The translations under genes and the position numbers were made by a program. The notes below the pieces were generated by a model. That model made no database searches, was not told the DNA's origin, and saw nothing but the letters and a program-made list of their open reading frames with translations. Shown here in pieces: positions 44,126 to 56,050 of a DNA stretch of 64,000 nt. Where the stretch lies: contig JAWZYU010000004.1 of NCBI GenBank assembly GCA_038380435.1, positions 20,000,001 to 20,064,000 of the forward strand, read 5' to 3'. Each line of letters starts with the position of its first letter. Position 1 is the stretch's first letter. This DNA comes from Ryuthela nishihirai. Its lineage: Eukaryota; Arthropoda; Arachnida; Araneae; Heptathelidae.

Positions 44126-46050
44126 TACCCATGTTTTCTTACTCTGCGTTTCAATATTATTTCATTTGTTACTTTATATTCAGTGGTCTATAACTGTGAT
44201 GTTTCTAATTTTTTTCACTATGTTCATGTAATTAATGAGGTTTAAGTTGCAATTTAATAAAATAGTCACATTTATTTTCATTTCCCAGTTATGCGTATTC
44301 ATTGAAATTTCGAATACACCAATCCGTAATTTAAAAAAAAAACTGTGTGTGATGCAGATTTTTTGCAGCCATATTTGAATTCAACCCCCCAAAATTAGTT
44401 AAAAACGTCCTATTTGACCTATGTTTTAAAACAAAGTTCAAAATGTTGTCTAGTGATATCATCAGAATATTGCGTTTTTTTTTAAATATTTATTTATTAT
44501 CTTTAGACGCCAGCTACAAGATCACAGAATGACCTCTAGGGTTCACAAATGGCCCGTGGTTTGTAGATCCTTCTGTTATGGTCATAAAAATATCTGTTGT
44601 ATGCAAATAAAGATATTTACGTGATCGAACCAAGTGCGGTCTCGTTTTCTACCTTGAGATTCGTTTAACTTTTCCTGTTTCTGAGTTTACTTATTCAGCA
44701 ATGATTTAAAATGATTCAGTCAGTAAATAGATCGCTATTTTAGCGAATATTTTTATGTCTTTCTTCCCGCGATCTAGCACCAGGTAAAGCTTTCTTTTTT
44801 ATAAGTATTTACTTTTTGCAAATTTTCGTACAAAAAGTGAATGCTGATTTCAGAAATAAAAATATCATTTTAGAGTTACGAACATATCTCCGATGTTAAT
44901 GGAACCACCAACAAAAAATTATGCATTTTATGGCTAACTTCAAATATCTTAATGCGAATAGTTTGGTTGCTAAGTCAAGATCCCATTGACCAAAATACTC
45001 CACAGTGGGAGAGGTATACTGATACGCACCCTACTAGTTATTACAATGTGAGTTTCTTGTGTTTCAATGTGTTTTTTCTTCGGATAAGCATTGCTTGTGT
45101 GCAGAAGAAAGCATGGGGATTTCCTCTAAGACATTTCTTTACCAGACACGAATGCAATCTTCAGTCTTTCGTTTCCTAATTCGTCACCAAATGGGAGAAC
45201 TTCTGCCATGGAAACTGTCTTCTAATTGGTTGACAGCAGTTGAGAAGGAAAAGAAAACGAATTCTTGGAAGCAGATTTCTTTCTTCGAGGCCATGGAGCT
45301 AATTGAGTGACGTCAGTAAGAGAATTTTGAAAAGAATTACCTTGTTCGCTGCAGGCAATGAAGGGGGAAAAGCATTTTTCGATTGGTAAGTCCAGTTCTT
45401 GCGTGAGAGATACACGAGTAGTTGAAGGTACAAAAAAAAGATAGTTTGACAGTCGCAACCGTCAGATGACAAGTGCGAACATACAAAAGAACAGCTTTCG
45501 AAACACAGTTTCAGAGAACACCATGTTAGTGGCGAAATCAACTTTTTTTTTTCTGTCGTAAATTTCTGCACAACTTGATTAGATTTGTTAAATTCGACCA
45601 AAAGACAATTACTTTTGGAATAATTCTTCTTTGATAAAAAATAGCATAAAAACATCAAATCTTTCATTATCTCTTAAATTGTAGCTTTTGATATTGCATT
45701 TCACATGTTACGTAGGAGTCATGAAAGAAATGGGTTAGGGATAAAATTGATTTTAATTGCCTTTGGAACAGCTTTGAGTTTAATCTACCCCTGAGCGACA
45801 TTTTTCTTGTTTAACGGATTTGGGTTTTGAGTAGAAGTAAGCATTTACTCTTCATGTTATTGCATCTAACTTTTGCAATCATATATATAGAATTTAACTT
45901 TTCGCAGACAGGCATTTATTTTAAAATTTTTTGAATAAATTGCAATACTTCTTACCTAAAGCGTAATCCTATTTTGATAGGTGTTTTTATGGCTATCGAT
46001 ATTGAGTTGTAATTTCAAAGGGATGACAAGAGTTGACAAGTTGTATATAT
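44126..46050. other. Intergenic sequence
   Basis: No gene is supported. 44952-45310 has two overlapping frames and 45222-45667 two minus-strand frames, without motifs. 45170-45320 is less AT-rich and single-copy here. Nothing else is visible. Confidence 0.4.
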
Positions 46051-46054
46051 ATTT

Positions 46055-46346
46055 TTTCCCTCTGAGTGGCACTTTTTACACAAAATGAAATAAAAATGGT
46101 CATGTCACCGAACCCTAAAGGCTCAGAGAAGTATGGAGTAAGGGGACCCATTGGACAGATGTTAGGAAACAGATGGAAGTCTCCAGAGTGCTCTTTAACG
46201 GGTACAGCCATCCAGAGTGCTCTTTAACGTGTACAGCCATCCAGAGTGCTCTTTAACGTGTACAGGATTTGGCTCCATTGCACACAAGACCAAGGCATTA
46301 CGTCGCATCCGACGGACGACGACTTTTCTTAGCCTATCGGTGTCAC
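46055..46346 (-). mobile_element. SINE family A, diverged, with 29-bp triplication
   Basis: Inverted SINE blocks from CCTCTGAGTGGCAC to CCTATCGGTGTC. The segment CCAGAGTGCTCTTTAACG-KGTACAGCCAT occurs three times in tandem (46183-46211, 46212-46240, then a partial unit to 46265), where other copies have it once. Confidence 0.85.
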
Positions 46347-46487
46347 ATTTCTCACCGAGGGCAGGATGGAGATTAGAGGAGATCAATTTCAGCGCTGGGG
46401 TAGGTGGACATCGCTGGGGTAGATGTCCACCTACCCCAGCGCTGAAATTGATCTCCTCTAATCTCCATCCTGCCCTCGGTGAGAAAT
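46347..46487. repeat. Perfect 66-bp inverted repeat
   Basis: Arms 46347-46412 and 46422-46487 are exactly complementary over 66 bp; the 9-bp loop GCTGGGGTA repeats a piece of the arm. The left arm is normal SINE A sequence (CTCACCGAGGGCAGG...GAGATCAATTTCAGCGCTGG), so the right arm is a newly made inverted copy. Confidence 0.96.
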
Positions 46488-46491
46488 TCAA

Positions 46492-46812
46492 ACCTGTTAG
46501 GTTGGGTTGTTTTATCTCTGAGAGACTTTTTTGCACACCATGGGCTAAATGGTCAGGTCACATGGACCCCGAAGGCTCAGAGAAGGTTGGGGGAGGGGAC
46601 CCATTGGAACAGCTGTTGGAAAACAGATGGTAGCCTCCCATCAAGGCTATCCAACGTGTTCTTTAACGTGCACAAGGTATGGCTCTCCCGGACACGGGGC
46701 CACGGCTTAACGTCCCATCCGACGGATGACGGCCTTTCTAAGCCCATCGGTGTCCCGTACTGACCGTGGGCAGGGCGGAGAATTTTGCGGAGATAAATCT
46801 CAACGCTGCGCT
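46492..46812 (-). mobile_element. SINE family A, head-truncated
   Basis: Near-consensus from GGTTGGGTTGTTTTATCTC to GAGATAAATCTCAACGCTG; only a remnant of the tRNA-like head follows. Confidence 0.9.
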
Positions 46813-46834
46813 ACTGCTTGAACTAACATCCGCG

Positions 46835-47105
46835 CCGTTGGGGAAGGAATACACTGAACAGGAGACAGATGGAAACTTCCTAACAAGGCCATCCAAGCGT
46901 GTTCTTTAGCACGTAAGGATACGGCTCCTCAGAAAGTGAATTAACGTCCCATCCGACGGACAGCCACCTTTCCAAGCCCATCGGTGTTCTCTCTCTAGGG
47001 AAGAGTGCAGATTAGCGGAGCTAAATCTCAACGCTGCCACAGTTTGTACTCGAACCGTGGAACTGCAAATTGCAAGTCTGGAGCATTGCCAATTAAGCCA
47101 ATCCT
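46835..47105 (-). mobile_element. SINE family A, old copy
   Basis: Diverged blocks: AACAGGAGACAGATGGAA, GGCCATCCAAGCGTGTTCTT, ACGTCCCATCCGACGGAC, GCGGAGCTAAATCTCAACG, and a degraded head near 47040-47105. Confidence 0.8.
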
Positions 47106-47399
47106 CTCCTATACTTTAGAAGAAATTGTCTAAATAGAGAAATGCAAAATGATTTGTATATGACCAATTGACACTCTAATACAGAGGGACTGTAGGCGAA
47201 GAAAAATATTTTAAATGCAAATTTCAATAAAATGAGCCTTTCGTTTCTCAGTGTTTCACCATTTCATTGAAGTTTGGTTATCCAGTCATCCTTAATCCAC
47301 TCTGATATCTCTCTTTTATTGCTAAAGGTCATTAGCAAAAACAGTTGTACCTTCATACCATGTACATTCGAAACCTTAGTTGGCAATGCCTAATTCCTC

Positions 47400-47810
47400 T
47401 CCCCACACCTCTCCCGCCCCCAAGTCTCCCGGGGAGTGCACGTGTGGGCTTATTTCCGTCGTCTCCAAGACGGAACTTCCTCCAGCACCTTTAGCTGTTC
47501 ACTATTCACTTAACTCCAGCTTTACGCCACGCAGGGAAAATAACGCAATTAATTAGACTTCCATGGCGACTGCTACGAATTGCGAGAGTTGGAGCCAAAC
47601 TGCGTTAACGACTCCGAAGCACGACACTCGAGGCAATTGATGCGACAGTTAGTCCTTGGTAGACACTTTGTGGTCAAGTCCAGCGCCAGGTTTGTGGGCG
47701 ATTACAACTATAAAGGTGTGGTTTACATGAGGTAGATCACAGGACAAAGCGAGCTTCGAGAGGAAGATACAATCGTCACGTGGATCCAGCGGCAACTTCT
47801 CCAGCATCAG
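47400..47810 (+). promoter_or_regulatory. Candidate promoter and non-coding first exon of the neuropeptide gene
   Basis: This stretch is single-copy here and richer in G+C and CpG than its surroundings, unlike every other non-SINE stretch of the right half. It ends at 47810 in a strong splice donor, CATCAG/GTGAGA. The next downstream acceptor that makes sense on the same strand is at 60040, just before the tachykinin signal-peptide exon, which itself needs an upstream exon. A transcription start is not determinable. There is a small upstream ATG (47561) with a 25-codon frame. Linking this exon to that gene is inference; the 88-codon minus-strand frame here is an alternative I do not favour. 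Confidence 0.4.
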
Positions 47811-48483
47811 GTGAGAATATCCCTGGTTTTTTCCGAAAATGTAAATTTCTCTATTGTAGTTTTTCAGTACGTTATATATTGGACAAAGAGGCTTAGCTTG
47901 TATAGGTTTTCTCACAGAAAGAACCTACTCATTATATCGTATCAAATTCTTTCTTTTACTTAAAAATATAGGGTCTCACTCCTGACGATATTTTATTATT
48001 GCCTGATTTTTTTAAATCATGAGTTTCTTTGACTTCAAAACTTTCTAGGGATGAAATAGAATTTTAAACTCCAGAAACGGAAAAAAAATCTATTAAATTA
48101 ATGATATAAAAAGCATGTTTTTAAGCGTAACCATCATTGAAATTATGAAATATATCTCCTAGGAATGAAAACATAAGGAACTTTGAATTTCAAAGAGAAA
48201 CGATACTTTTTGGGAGCGAGAAATTTAGGAAAAAGAGTGTGAAGAACGAAAACTAGAACTGCTACCGCAGCCTACGGAATCTATAGCTTAAAATGAAGTC
48301 AAAACTCGGGAGAAGACTTGGGATAGAAATCATTGGTCAGAATCATAAGAAGGCAGTCAGTACGTTGCCTTAACGTGTTCAAGATATTGATCTCTTGCAC
48401 TCATCCTATTTGTCAGAAGGATGGATGGTTATTGCATTGAGGAAATGGTAAACAGCTGAAACGTTTCGTGATCTTTCTTATAA
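47811..48483. other. Probable intron sequence
   Basis: AT-rich, with no recognised feature. Confidence 0.4.
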
Positions 48484-48530
48484 AAAAATATACCCCCTCA
48501 AGCAGCTGCTTGCCACAGAGGTCTGACAAC
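48484..48530 (-). mobile_element. SINE family B, 3'-end fragment
   Basis: Only the last ~45 bp (minus strand: GTCAGACCTCTGTGGCAAGC then AGCTGCTTGAGGGGGTATAT). Heavily 5'-truncated. Confidence 0.85.
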
Positions 48531-48633
48531 AGAAGGAATTTTTTTAAAGTATAGAGGTAAAACTTTCGGTGACATACTATCAAGAGAGAATCCATTAATA
48601 GCAACTATTTGTCCCTATCCTCATAGAGAATGG

Positions 48634-48934
48634 GTTGGGTTGGGTTGTTTTACCTCTGAGCTGCACTTTTTTGCACACCATGGGCTAAATGGCCAGGTTA
48701 TATGAACCCCAAAGGCTCCGAGAAAGTTGGGGGAGGGGACCCACTGGAACAGTTGTTGGGAGACAGATGGTAACCTCCCGTCAAGGCCATCCAGCGTGTT
48801 CTTTAACGTGCACAGGGTATGGCTCTCCCGCACACGGGCCACGGCTTAGCGTCCCATCCGACGGACGGCGGCCTTTCCAAGTCCATCGGTGTCCCCTACT
48901 GACCGTGGGCAGGGCGGGGAATTTTGCGGAGTTA
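48634..48934 (-). mobile_element. SINE family A, 5'-truncated but with target-site duplication
   Basis: Near-consensus from the tail (GGTTGGGTTG) to AATTTTGCGGAGTTA; the tRNA-like head is missing, yet CATAGAGAATGG flanks it on both sides (48622-48633, 48935-48946). It was therefore truncated during insertion rather than afterwards. Confidence 0.93.
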
Positions 48935-49004
48935 CATAGAGAATGGAAAAAACGCAAATTTTTCATTTTCAAGGGATAAAATGTGAAATTCTTTTCATGT
49001 TGTG

Positions 49005-49135
49005 TAAGTACTAAAAATATATTATTATTTTCATTTTCCTAAGCATCCATCAGTTCGATTTACCAGTCTTAAAAAGTTCAAACTTCGGAAAATTAAAAAC
49101 TTCATTCTATTTATAAATGATAATTCCATATTCGC
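49005..49135 (+). repeat. Interspersed repeat Y, copy 2 (weak)
   Basis: It shares TTTCATTTTCC..A..CATCCATCAGTTCRA, then AAAACTTCATTCT and CCATATTCGCCAGA, with 57200-57375. Confidence 0.5.
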
Positions 49136-49136
49136 C

Positions 49137-52100
49137 AGACGGATATCATCATCATTATCAATCCTCAAGCAGCCATGTGCTACGGAGGTCCAACCAGACC
49201 GTGCAATTTAGTTCTCCAAGCAAGTCTATCATGAGCTACATCTACTGCATCTGGCCACTGCACACCAATTCTAACAAGGTCCTGTTTGACATTGTCTGCC
49301 CACCGCATCCTAGGTCTCCCCTTCTTTCTGAGGCCTTTAGGCACACTGTTCATACCCCTATTCGCCAGTTTATAATTATTCATACGGGCAACATGGCCAA
49401 ACCAACGGAGTCTCTCTCTGCACAACATGCTGCTTAAAGGAGGTTGCAAACTCCTTTGCCTAATCTCATCATTAGTTACAAAGTTGAACCACCTAATGTC
49501 CAAGATACTGCGTAAGCATCTGGAATCAAAAGCATCTAGTTTCTTGTTATCTTGTTTACAAAGTGTCCAAGTTTCACTACCATAAATAACCCTAGAAAGA
49601 ACCAAACTATTATACAGTCTAATTTTAGGTGTATACGCCTATTTCTCCACAATCTCCATAGATTCTTAAATGTCCCGGCAGCAATACCTATTCGTCTGTT
49701 AATCTCATGCCGCACATCGCCATTATCTGTTACATAGCTCCCAAGATAATTAAACTGTGACACCTGCTCAAGACTGCAACCATTCAGATTAACTGAATCA
49801 CAGCCTGCCTAACCAATTTTCATCACTTTAGTTTTCTCTCTATTTATAACCAAACCTACTCTACTACCAGTCTCATCAACAGCTCGAATGAAAGAGTTCA
49901 TCTCATCAACATCATTTGCCAAAAGGGCTAAATCATCAAGCATAATCTAAATCAGAAATTTTCGTATCCCCAGCCCATTTAAGGCCAAAATATTTCCCTT
50001 GAAGTGAATTTCGCATAACATAATCAATAACCAAGCTAAAGAGAAAAGGAGACAAAATGCACCCTTGTCGAACACCAGAAGTAATGCTAAACCAATTGCT
50101 ACAAGCCTTACCAACTCTCACACACGACTCAGTGTTATTATAGAGAGCTTTCATTATGTTAACTAACTTGTCAGGTATACCATATGATATCACAATCAAC
50201 CACAAATTATGACGATCAACAGAGTCGAAAGCCTTTTTGTAATCAACAAAGCTAGCAACCAGAGGTTTCTGAAACTCTAAACATTTCTCAAGAATCTGCC
50301 TAAGTGAAAATATCTGATCCACACATCCCCTACCACTTCTGAATCCACATTGCTCATCACGCAATTGATTGTCAACCAGATTTTTAATTCTATTAAGCAC
50401 AATCATGGAAAGAACTTTACCTCGAACAGAGAATAGGCTAATACCCCTATAGTTATCACAAGAACTGCGATCACCTTTTTTGAAAATAGGGATAACAATA
50501 GCTCTGGTAAAATCCTTAGGAACCATGCCTTTATCATAAAAGATATTCAGAATTTCAGTCATCCAAGTGCTAACAGAAACATTCCCAGCTCTAAGCATTT
50601 CCGTAGTAATTTCATCTACCCCTGGGGATTTATGTAGTTTAAGTTTAGAAACAGCCAAAATAACTTCAGATTGTGTTATAGGGCCAACATTAAAGCCACC
50701 AATGCATCTATCATCATTGCAAACAATGGGAGTAGAGCTAACTACATTGTTCAGAACATCACTGAAATGCTCAGCCCACCTAGCCATGACAGAATCCTCC
50801 CCTTCTATAACTTTACCTTGTTTATCCTTCAATCCCTGTATGCCTGTCCGTTTTCTACCACACAAAACGTTAACTATCTGGTACAGCTCTACTGTTAGTG
50901 TCCAAAAAAGCCTGTTTAAAATGATCCCATTCTTCCTCAACTTCAGTAGTAAGCATATCATGACTGTCATAATAACTAAGTAACCTATCATGGTAAGCTT
51001 TGGCTATAACTGGATCTTTCAGAGCTTCAGTATTAAAAGTAAATATTTTAACTCTAGCACAACACTTTTTAAGTTTAAGTTGCAAGACACTTTTAACAAG
51101 GTAATGGTCAGATCCAATTTCAGCTCCCCTATATGCCCTGGTATTCCTAACAGAACTAGCCCATTTGCTGTTAATTAATATGTAATCAATCATATTCTTA
51201 TGCAGCCCATCAGGTGAAACCCATGTGTGTTTATGTATGTCGCGGTGTTTGTAATAAGTGTTGGTTATTCTGAATCCATTGAGTTTACTTACCTGTAGGA
51301 GACGTTGCCCATTGCCATTGCAGCTAACAATAACAAAAGGGCCTATTACTCCTCCCCAAAGGTCAGAGTCAGTACCAACTTTGGCATTGAAGTCACCAAG
51401 AACAAGGGTAATATCTCCTTTCTTGACAGAATTCAAAATATCCTGAAGTTGTCCATAAAACCTATCCTTCTCATCCTCATCGGCATCCGCAGTGGGGGCA
51501 TAACAGCAGATAACATTCAAGTCTTTAACGCTTGTCTGAAATTTTGCTGTAAGAAACCTTTCATTAATGCACTCATATCCTAGAAGAGCATCACTAGCGT
51601 GTCTGCTAAGAAGCAGACTCACGCCTTGGTGATCTTGTTGTCGTCCCTCCCTGAAAAGAGAAATTTAAGATTATTTTTAAGATTCTGACCTTTATCTGTC
51701 CATCTGGTCTCTTGCGAGCCGAGAATATCTAAATTATAATGGTGGAATTCTTGTGTGAGGACATCAAGAGAAAAAGCTCTGTGCAGAGTCCTCACATTCC
51801 AACTACCTATGGAGAGAAAATGGTTAGTGGGATGTTTAAAGAAACTATGTTTATTGAGAGAGGGAATGCCGACAATATCAAACAGCCCCCTAATTGCAGA
51901 CATGGGGCAAAGACCCGTTCCCACACCATTAAAGGCTGAAGCCATCTACACTGGAAGACGTCCTCCAATGTAGAATTTGACGATGCCAATAGAAGCAAAG
52001 AGTTCAGGTGCCTGCGATGACCTCTGCTCAGGATTATCTACCAGCTGATAAACATATCCTGTGAATCTATTCACTTGGGGCTGTCAACCCACAAACAAAC

Positions 52101-52400
52101 AGAAAACACAGCGGAAGATTTTCCCTCCACAGAAGCCCACCAGTGCAGCAAAATCAGGATCCATAATCAAGCTCAGAGCCATATATCTGTCCAGTCCAGG
52201 GGGTTTATATGGTCAGCACCAGGACCCTGTGTGGTTGATCACTCCTCAGCAGGGTAGAAAAAAAAAGAAAAGTAGCCATAGTTGTCCAGATCAGTAGGCC
52301 ACACTAATCTGGCAGCCCTCCCTTTCCGTTCACTTCCACAAGAGAGTATCTCTTTTGAAAGGTACTAACGGTCTGCACCACGAGAAGGCGGGGTCGGATG
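49137..52400 (-). mobile_element. RTE-like LINE, nearly full-length (reference copy)
   Basis: About 3.2 kb on the minus strand. A 5' region from about 52400 is followed by an APE-type endonuclease (frames 51945-51619 and 51622-50870): GSWNVRTLHRAFSLDVLTQE, GSQETRWTDKG, VLGDFNAKVGTDSDL, GSDHYLVKSVLQ. Reverse transcriptase (50991-49936): LHKSPGVDEITTEML, IPIFKKGDRSSCDNYRGISL, EQCGFRSGRGCVDQIF, VASFVDYKKAFDSVDRHN, GVRQGCILSPFLFSLVIDY, DLDYADD. The C-terminal part (49763-49180) has RLRWFGHVARMNNYKLANRG and KKGRPRMRWADNVKQDLVRI. It ends at 49137 in an ATC/ATG triplet tail. Three or four frameshifts break it. WNVRTL/RGISL/RLRWFGH and the triplet tail point to the RTE clade; this is inferred from memory of the family. 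Confidence 0.93.
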
Positions 52401-53368
52401 TTCTGTGAGTCATAATAAAAACCGTTTCCATTCGCTAAACTGCATAATCTTATTGAAAATTTAATCCTAATTCGAAGTCATTTTCAGATTTCCAATATCG
52501 TGGTCGTAGATCCTACGTTTAGAAAGAGAAAAAAATATGGTTACACTTCTTTATCATTTTTACATCCATTGTTTTAGACATATTATTATACTTAATTTTG
52601 CATCTACTGAACTAATTATGCGATTTACCAGTAGTTCACAATTTCGAGTTCCTTATAAAAGTTTCCTTCAAAATGAATTATAATTTATTATCCTACAAGG
52701 TACGCTTGTTTTCAGTAAATTTCGCAACATTATAGAAGTTGTTAATAGTCTGGAGACAATTTGAAAATTCTTATCTTCCTTGGAAGCATTAATAAGTTAA
52801 TAGTATTCGTTACTAGGTGTGATTTTAAAAATCATTCTCATAATAGAGCTCTTAAACACAAAAGTCTCTTATTTATAAAGCGTTGTCAAACTTTTGCTGT
52901 GTTCTTAGAATATGGGGTTAAAAAGTTTTGTTCAAAATGAAATAACATTGCATATAATTTATTTTCCTCAAAAGTTGCTTTTTGCATTTAAACCCCTTTT
53001 CTCTATCGAATGCTTATCCGATAAATATCATTTGCCTTTGTTAAACATTTATCCGTCTAAAAACATTTGCCAATTTTTTAGATCAAATTTAACAGTTCGT
53101 CTGGAATCTCCCTTTTAAATGTCAACAACGAGCATAGCAAAAAAAAAATCGTGGTTTTCTGTACAATTCGTTTTTAGTTTCCTGGTAAGAGAGATTTCAC
53201 TGGTTTATATTGCTTAAATTGGTGATCGCAAAAAACATTACGGTTGAAGAAAAAAGTTCCCTTCTCATAGAGTTCATCTAAAAATGGTTCACTACCTTTA
53301 AATACTCTTAATTATTTTGATTCATTTAAACTGCTTCTTGAGCTTTAATAGATATAAACACAGAAGTC
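52401..53368. other. Intergenic or intronic sequence
   Basis: AT-rich; no gene or repeat recognised. Confidence 0.4.
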
Positions 53369-53379
53369 TCTACTGTGCT

Positions 53380-53757
53380 GGGGCGGGGGTGGCTCAGTCG
53401 GTAGCGCGCCAGGCTCGTAATCTGTAGTTGCCAGGTTCGAGTCCCAGCTGGGTCAGCGTTGAGATTTATCTCCACAAAATTTCCCGCCCTGCTCACGGTC
53501 AGTAGGGGACACCGATGGGCTTGGAAAGGCCGCCGTCCGCAGGTTGGGACGTTAAGCCGTGGCCCCGTGTGCGGGAGAGCCTGTGCACGTTAAAGAACAC
53601 GCTGGATGGCCTTGACGGGAGGCTACCATCTGTCTCCCAACAGTTGTTCCATTGGGTCCCCTCCCCCAACCTTCTCTGAACCTTCAGGGTCCATGTGACC
53701 TGGCCATTTAGCCCATGGTGTGCAAAAAAGTGCCGCTCAGAGGTAAAACAACCCAAC
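53380..53757 (+). mobile_element. SINE family A copy, complete, with target-site duplication
   Basis: Near-consensus, flanked by TCTACTGTGCT at 53369-53379 and 53758-53768. Confidence 0.96.
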
Positions 53758-54009
53758 TCTACTGTGCTAAATTTAGCATATTTGCCTTTTAAAGAGAGAG
53801 AGAAATTGAATAAGAAAACATTTACTATAATGCTTCACAAATCTGAAAATTAAAGCATAAATGAATAATTAATTGTTTTGAACAAATGCAATGAAAAATC
53901 GTATGCAAAGATGTTGTGGCATGTACTGTGTGACAGCAAGTGGAACAATGACTGAAACATGTGATATGATGAGTTCCCAAAATGGAGGTACTGGAATGAT
54001 GAGATGGTA

Positions 54010-54440
54010 TTAAGGTGTATAAACATCCCTAGCAACTAGTGAACTCATGCAATTCGTCCTCACAATGTTGACGAGGCTGTCGATGAGGTTTTGTGATTCC
54101 AAGGCCACTTCATCTTAAGAGCAGTCATATCTCATGTACGGTTCAAGGGGTGATGAGAAACTGCAGTCCTGTAATTCGCTTCCCAGGCCATTCCACACAT
54201 GTTCAATTGGATTCGAGTACGAAGATCTGCTGATCACTCCAACCTATGAATATGCCACTGGTCTTTGTGCATACAAACATCATTCGTGCAGTCTCATGCA
54301 CTCAATTTGTCTTGCAACTGTCATCACTGTAGCTTCTGACAGCTTCTGAGTCAGTTGCCTATTCCCATTTCTCTATATTGTCTTGCTGTTGGAGATTGAC
54401 AGTGATCATCCTGAAACCCTGTGACCTTGGTGTACGATTC
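54010..54440 (-). pseudogene. Tc1-like transposase, internal-deletion relic
   Basis: On the minus strand, a piece of the second HTH region (VARQIECMRLHE, then LYAQRPVAYS) is joined almost directly to the end of the DDE domain (SNPIEHVWNGLGSELQD, later NLIDSLVNIVR). The catalytic core between is deleted. The family resembles the relic at 21560-22190 (LHERGLYARRLVV). 54082-54162 is duplicated at 56874-56954. Confidence 0.75.
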
Positions 54441-55139
54441 ACCTTTCAAGTTTCTTGAAATTGTGTATAAAGCCTTGATAGGCCGTTTTGTGGTGCATTT
54501 AAGGCCCTAGATACTTGTATCTCGGATTGATTGCTCTCATCGATTGATCGCTTGATCAAGATGATCCATCCATTCATCGCTTGTTACAAAGATGCCGTAT
54601 AAATGACTGCATACGGCGGAGAGCGTACACAGTCATCGATACTTCATCTTTGTGACAATGTGAAATCAAATTATTGTCCAAGTTAACGCCAAATTGACTA
54701 GAATGGAAATGAGTGTAGACCTGAGCCACACATTAATTTTCATGTTGATGATCATGTCATCTAAATATGCACCCATATTTTCCTATCTCAAATTGCAAAA
54801 TTTACATCTACCCACATTTCATGTCATTTCCTTGTATACTTTTTCAGGTACGACGTTAGCCTTTAATTTTGAGCACGAGTGTATAAGCCTTGCAAAACAC
54901 GCACATTCAGTGCAGCGAGAAAATTTAAAAATTTCGCCAAGTAACCACTTTGAAAAAGGGAATCAAATTTGCAATTCTCACTAGTGAGACTAAAAAATGC
55001 CGAATTCAGCCTGTATTTGTCTAATAAAACTCTCGGTGAAATGAGTTTCGCTTACAAGACCATTTTCGTATACGAAGATTGGTTTGCCAAAGTTCAGTAG
55101 ACTTATCCTGTTAGAATTTGAAAGTCATACCAAATACCA
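54441..55139. other. Probable intron sequence
   Basis: No gene. The 96-codon frame at 54694-54984 shows no motif. Confidence 0.4.
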
Positions 55140-55345
55140 GATCAACCGAACAAAACTTAGGGCTCTTAATCATGATTACATTTCTAAGAACGATAATTTG
55201 TTCACTTTGTCGTCTCATCTATAGATATCCAACTGTTTTGGTTTTAGAGGTAAATTTAAAAATCTTTTAGTGTTGAATAGGTATTGACGAAATATTACGA
55301 TTTTCAATTTCGGAATCTTCCAAAAACTACAATTGTGCCCTCTAA
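55140..55345 (-). repeat. Interspersed repeat X, copy 3
   Basis: Inverted relative to 11530-11910: it shares AGATATCCAACT..TTT, TTTAGAG.TAAATT, GGTATTGA.GAAATATTACGA and the CCTCTAA end. Confidence 0.55.
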
Positions 55346-55356
55346 CAGTGCGAAAA

Positions 55357-55744
55357 GGGGCGGGGGTAGCTCAGTCGGTAGCGCGCCAGGCTCGTAATCT
55401 GTGGTTCCCAGGTCGAATCCCAGCTGGGTCAGCGTTGAGATTTATCTCCGCAAAATTAAAATTCCCTGTCCTGCCCACGGTCAGTAGGGGACACCGATGG
55501 GCTTGAAAAGGCCGCCGTCCGTCGGATGGGACGTTAAATCGTGGCCCCGTGTGCGGGAGAGCCATACCCTGTGCACGTTAAAGAACACGCTGGATGGCTT
55601 GACGGGAGGCTACCATCTGTCTCCCAACAGCTGTTCCAGTGGGTCCCCTCCCCCAACCTTCTCTGAGCCTTCGGGGTCCTTGTGACCTGGCCATTTAGCC
55701 CATGGTGTGCAAAAAAGTGCCGCTCAGAGGTAAAACAACCCAAC
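55357..55744 (+). mobile_element. SINE family A copy, complete, inserted in repeat X
   Basis: Near-consensus SINE A, interrupting two stretches of repeat X. The flanks AGTGCGAAAAG (left) and AGTGGAAAAG (right) look like an 11-bp target duplication with a one-base change. Confidence 0.94.
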
Positions 55745-55756
55745 CAAGTGGAAAAG

Positions 55757-56050
55757 TTGGGAGGAAAACACCCTTTTAAACGAATACTGCAAACGATGTA
55801 TTTATGCTCGAAATTTGAAATTTTGTTGGTGGAATGTGAAGATAATGAAGTTTTCATTGGTAACAATGAATTGACCCCTTACCACCAGGGGAATCAAGGA
55901 AAAGTAACTTTTCTTTTTGATTTAAGAGAAAATTGTTTGTTTTTAGAGATAAATTAAAAATTCTTTTTACGTTCGATAAGGCATTGATGAGATATTACGA
56001 ATCGAACATACCGAATATCTCAAAAGCTGCAATTTCTCCCTCTAATTACC
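55757..56050 (-). repeat. Interspersed repeat X, copy 4
   Basis: Minus strand matches 11560-11720: CCTGGTGGTAAGGGG, CTTCACATTCCACCAACAAA, ACATCGTTTGCAGTATTCGT. The 91-codon plus frame across it is incidental. A short ATG triplet tract follows at 56054-56092. Confidence 0.65.

Noticed and set aside
47649..47915. 88-codon minus-strand frame
   Set aside because: The same stretch has a better plus-strand explanation ending at a strong donor. The minus frame lacks a convincing acceptor and any known motif.
54694..54984. 96-codon frame as a gene
   Set aside because: No motif, no splice signals, and AT-rich composition like the surroundings.
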